A stretch of DNA of 64,000 bases from Anseranas semipalmata (lineage: Eukaryota; Chordata; Aves; Anseriformes; Anseranatidae): the NCBI GenBank assembly GCA_013399115.1, contig VXAA01002999.1, positions 612,458 to 676,457 of the forward strand, read 5' to 3'. The first letter of the stretch is position 1; the number at the start of each line of letters is the position of its first letter. Positions 62,334-64,000 of this stretch are shown piece by piece. Under the pieces are notes generated by a model. The model ran no database searches. It saw nothing but the letters and a program-made list of their open reading frames with translations, and was not told the DNA's origin. The position numbers and the translations under genes are program-made.

Positions 62334-62372
62334 ATTGTTGTTGTTGTTGTTTGCTGTTGTTGTTATTGTTAG
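62334..62372 (+). repeat. (TTG)n microsatellite
   Basis: Several consecutive TTG units with minor interruptions. Confidence 0.9.
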
Positions 62373-64000
62373 CTATTTATTATTAAAAAAAAATCCTTAC
62401 CTGAGATGATAGGTTGGTGTCTAGTCACTCTTTCTCATCAGTTACCTAAACTTAACAGTTCACTGGTTTAAACATTAATTTTTTTTCTTTATTTTCATAT
62501 ATTTTTAAAACTTCTGAATTTCTTTGTAGCTTTTGTTGTGGGAGGAGGAATAGAACTGATATGTATACAGGATCAGCCTCTTCTCCTTGCTTATCTTTGC
62601 TTTGTAGCTGTGCATAAGAACCTGGGGGAGCTTCAGGTTTAGAAGTTTGTTCTGCTTGGTTGGAAGTTCTGATGTTGGCAATGATGATTACAACTCCCTC
62701 CCGTTCCTCACACTGAGGGAGAGGATGAGCTGTGGATTTTGATACTTGAGCATTATTTGGGGCTGGATGACAGGGCAGGGAAATTGAAGATTACCTTTTT
62801 CTGCAGTATTGTTTTCTCTCGTTCATCTTTGTAATTAATTTTTTCAAACCTGTTTGTTTGCAGCAGTTCCAAGACCAAATCCTTGGTGATCCTGATCTTA
62901 TTGCTGCTTTGTAACTGGAATTTTACCTTTTTGGATCCAGACTTCTTTAGCAGTTCTAGTGGGTGAGACAGAGTTATCTTATCTTTCAGAACTTGATTTT
63001 ATTATTTTTCTCTCTCTCTTTTTTGTGTGATTTAAATGTAACGAGTGCTGCCATCTGTTGCAGACCTGTACTCTGAAGAACTTGGTATGCCTCTCTTACT
63101 GGAGATTGTGGAAAGCATCTTAGGGATGGGGGAGTAGAGGAAGAAACAGGGGAGTGTGTTTTGCCTGCCACCTGCAGGGTGGCAATATGTGCTCTTCCCC
63201 AGTTCAGAGGACCTCGTTTCCCACTATTTCTCACCTGGTATTTTAGTGTAGAGTTGACACAGGGCTCTGTTGTCATTCCTCATCTCCTGCTTTAGTAAGC
63301 CTAAGAGCAGCACCCCGGTCTGATTTGGAGTTGGCGGTGTCAGCCGAGCGCGTGTCCGCGCAGGCAGCTCTGGCACAGCTTGCCAGTTTTGATGCCGAAT
63401 CAGAATGGGACGTGCCGTCACAGACCTGGGTTTGTTCAGTCTGTGGCATTTCAGCTTTGTATTTGCTTTTCCAAACCACTCTGCCAGCATCAGATCTCAA
63501 TCAAAACCAGTATGAATTTCTGTTTAAGATGTGTAAGTTACTTTTCTGCAGCCTCTAGACTCCTCTCCAAGCTTTACAAGAACCTTTGAAATCTACAGAT
63601 TTCCTTAGGTCATACTATTTTATAACTTTATTGTTTTTAGTATGTTGCACAACATTTTTTAAGCACTGCAATGAGTAAAAACCAGTACAAATACAACAGA
63701 AACGTTGTGTGATACAATCATAAAAACTGTATGCAGTTGATGATTATGTAGCTACTAAATGAAAGAAAAAGATTGTGTGAAAAGAAAGAATAGGTAATTA
63801 AGGATTATTTTAAAGAATATTGAAAGTAAACTAACTTAATAGGATGGAAAATTATACATAACTCTAGTAACTGTTTTAAGGAGGGTTTTTGAAGTATCTG
63901 CAGAACGAACATGAAAACATATTCTGTGCCAGAGGAATGTTTTCCTGGTGCCAGGTCATTTTGTTCATTGTCATGAATAATTTAAAAAAAAAAAACAAAA
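62373..64000. other. Right-end segment, no confirmed gene
   Basis: Holds a possible 47-base exon (62864-62910, discussed in findings) and a CpG-bearing patch at 63310-63430. Neither can be assigned. The window ends at a poly-A stretch beginning at 63984. Confidence 0.5.

Noticed and set aside
62680..62760. C/D-box snoRNA-like arrangement (ATGATGA followed by CTGA)
   Set aside because: Terminal stem and proper spacing of the second box pair are missing.

Overview
The window looks like avian nuclear DNA. It is AT-rich and sparse in genes, has vertebrate GT-AG introns, and carries several copies of CR1, the LINE family typical of birds and other sauropsids, including 3' ends of the 'attctatgattct' type. 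The one gene identified is NPRL3, on the minus strand. NPRL3 encodes a subunit of GATOR1, the complex that restrains mTORC1 through the Rag GTPases. Nine coding exons (34406 down to 2498) were reconstructed with compatible reading phases. They encode about the first 343 residues. The remaining exons must lie left of base 1. I recognised the gene from the near-identity of its protein to vertebrate NPRL3, as I know it, not from a database search. Layout: bases 1-34288 are NPRL3 introns and exons, with CR1 copies in introns 8, 6 and 1 and a probable avian retroviral solo LTR in intron 3. A CpG island at about 34090-34680 covers NPRL3 exon 1 and its promoter. Bases 34700-64000 hold no coding gene I can support. 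They contain two CR1 copies, simple repeats, a 56-base assembly gap, a short duplication with an embedded N, and several GC-rich patches of unknown nature. In vertebrates NPRL3 sits next to the alpha-globin cluster, and its introns house the distal globin enhancers (human HS-40, chicken MRE). Intron 4 contains a cluster ordered GATA, NF-E2/AP-1, NF-E2/AP-1, GATA, CACCC (about 16320-16518), which is the architecture expected of that enhancer. A second GATA/NF-E2 cluster lies in intron 6 beside exon 6 (14146-14407), and a head-to-head SOX-type palindrome lies in intron 5 (14954-14977). By vertebrate synteny the globin genes would be expected to the right, but none is visible in the 29.6 kb shown. 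Long homopolymers switch strand at the NPRL3 promoter. Runs of 10 or more on the plus strand are mostly poly-A to its left and 13 poly-T against 2 poly-A to its right. I read this as a mark of long-term divergent transcription and infer an unannotated rightward transcript, a long non-coding RNA or a gene with a very long first intron, starting at the same CpG island.
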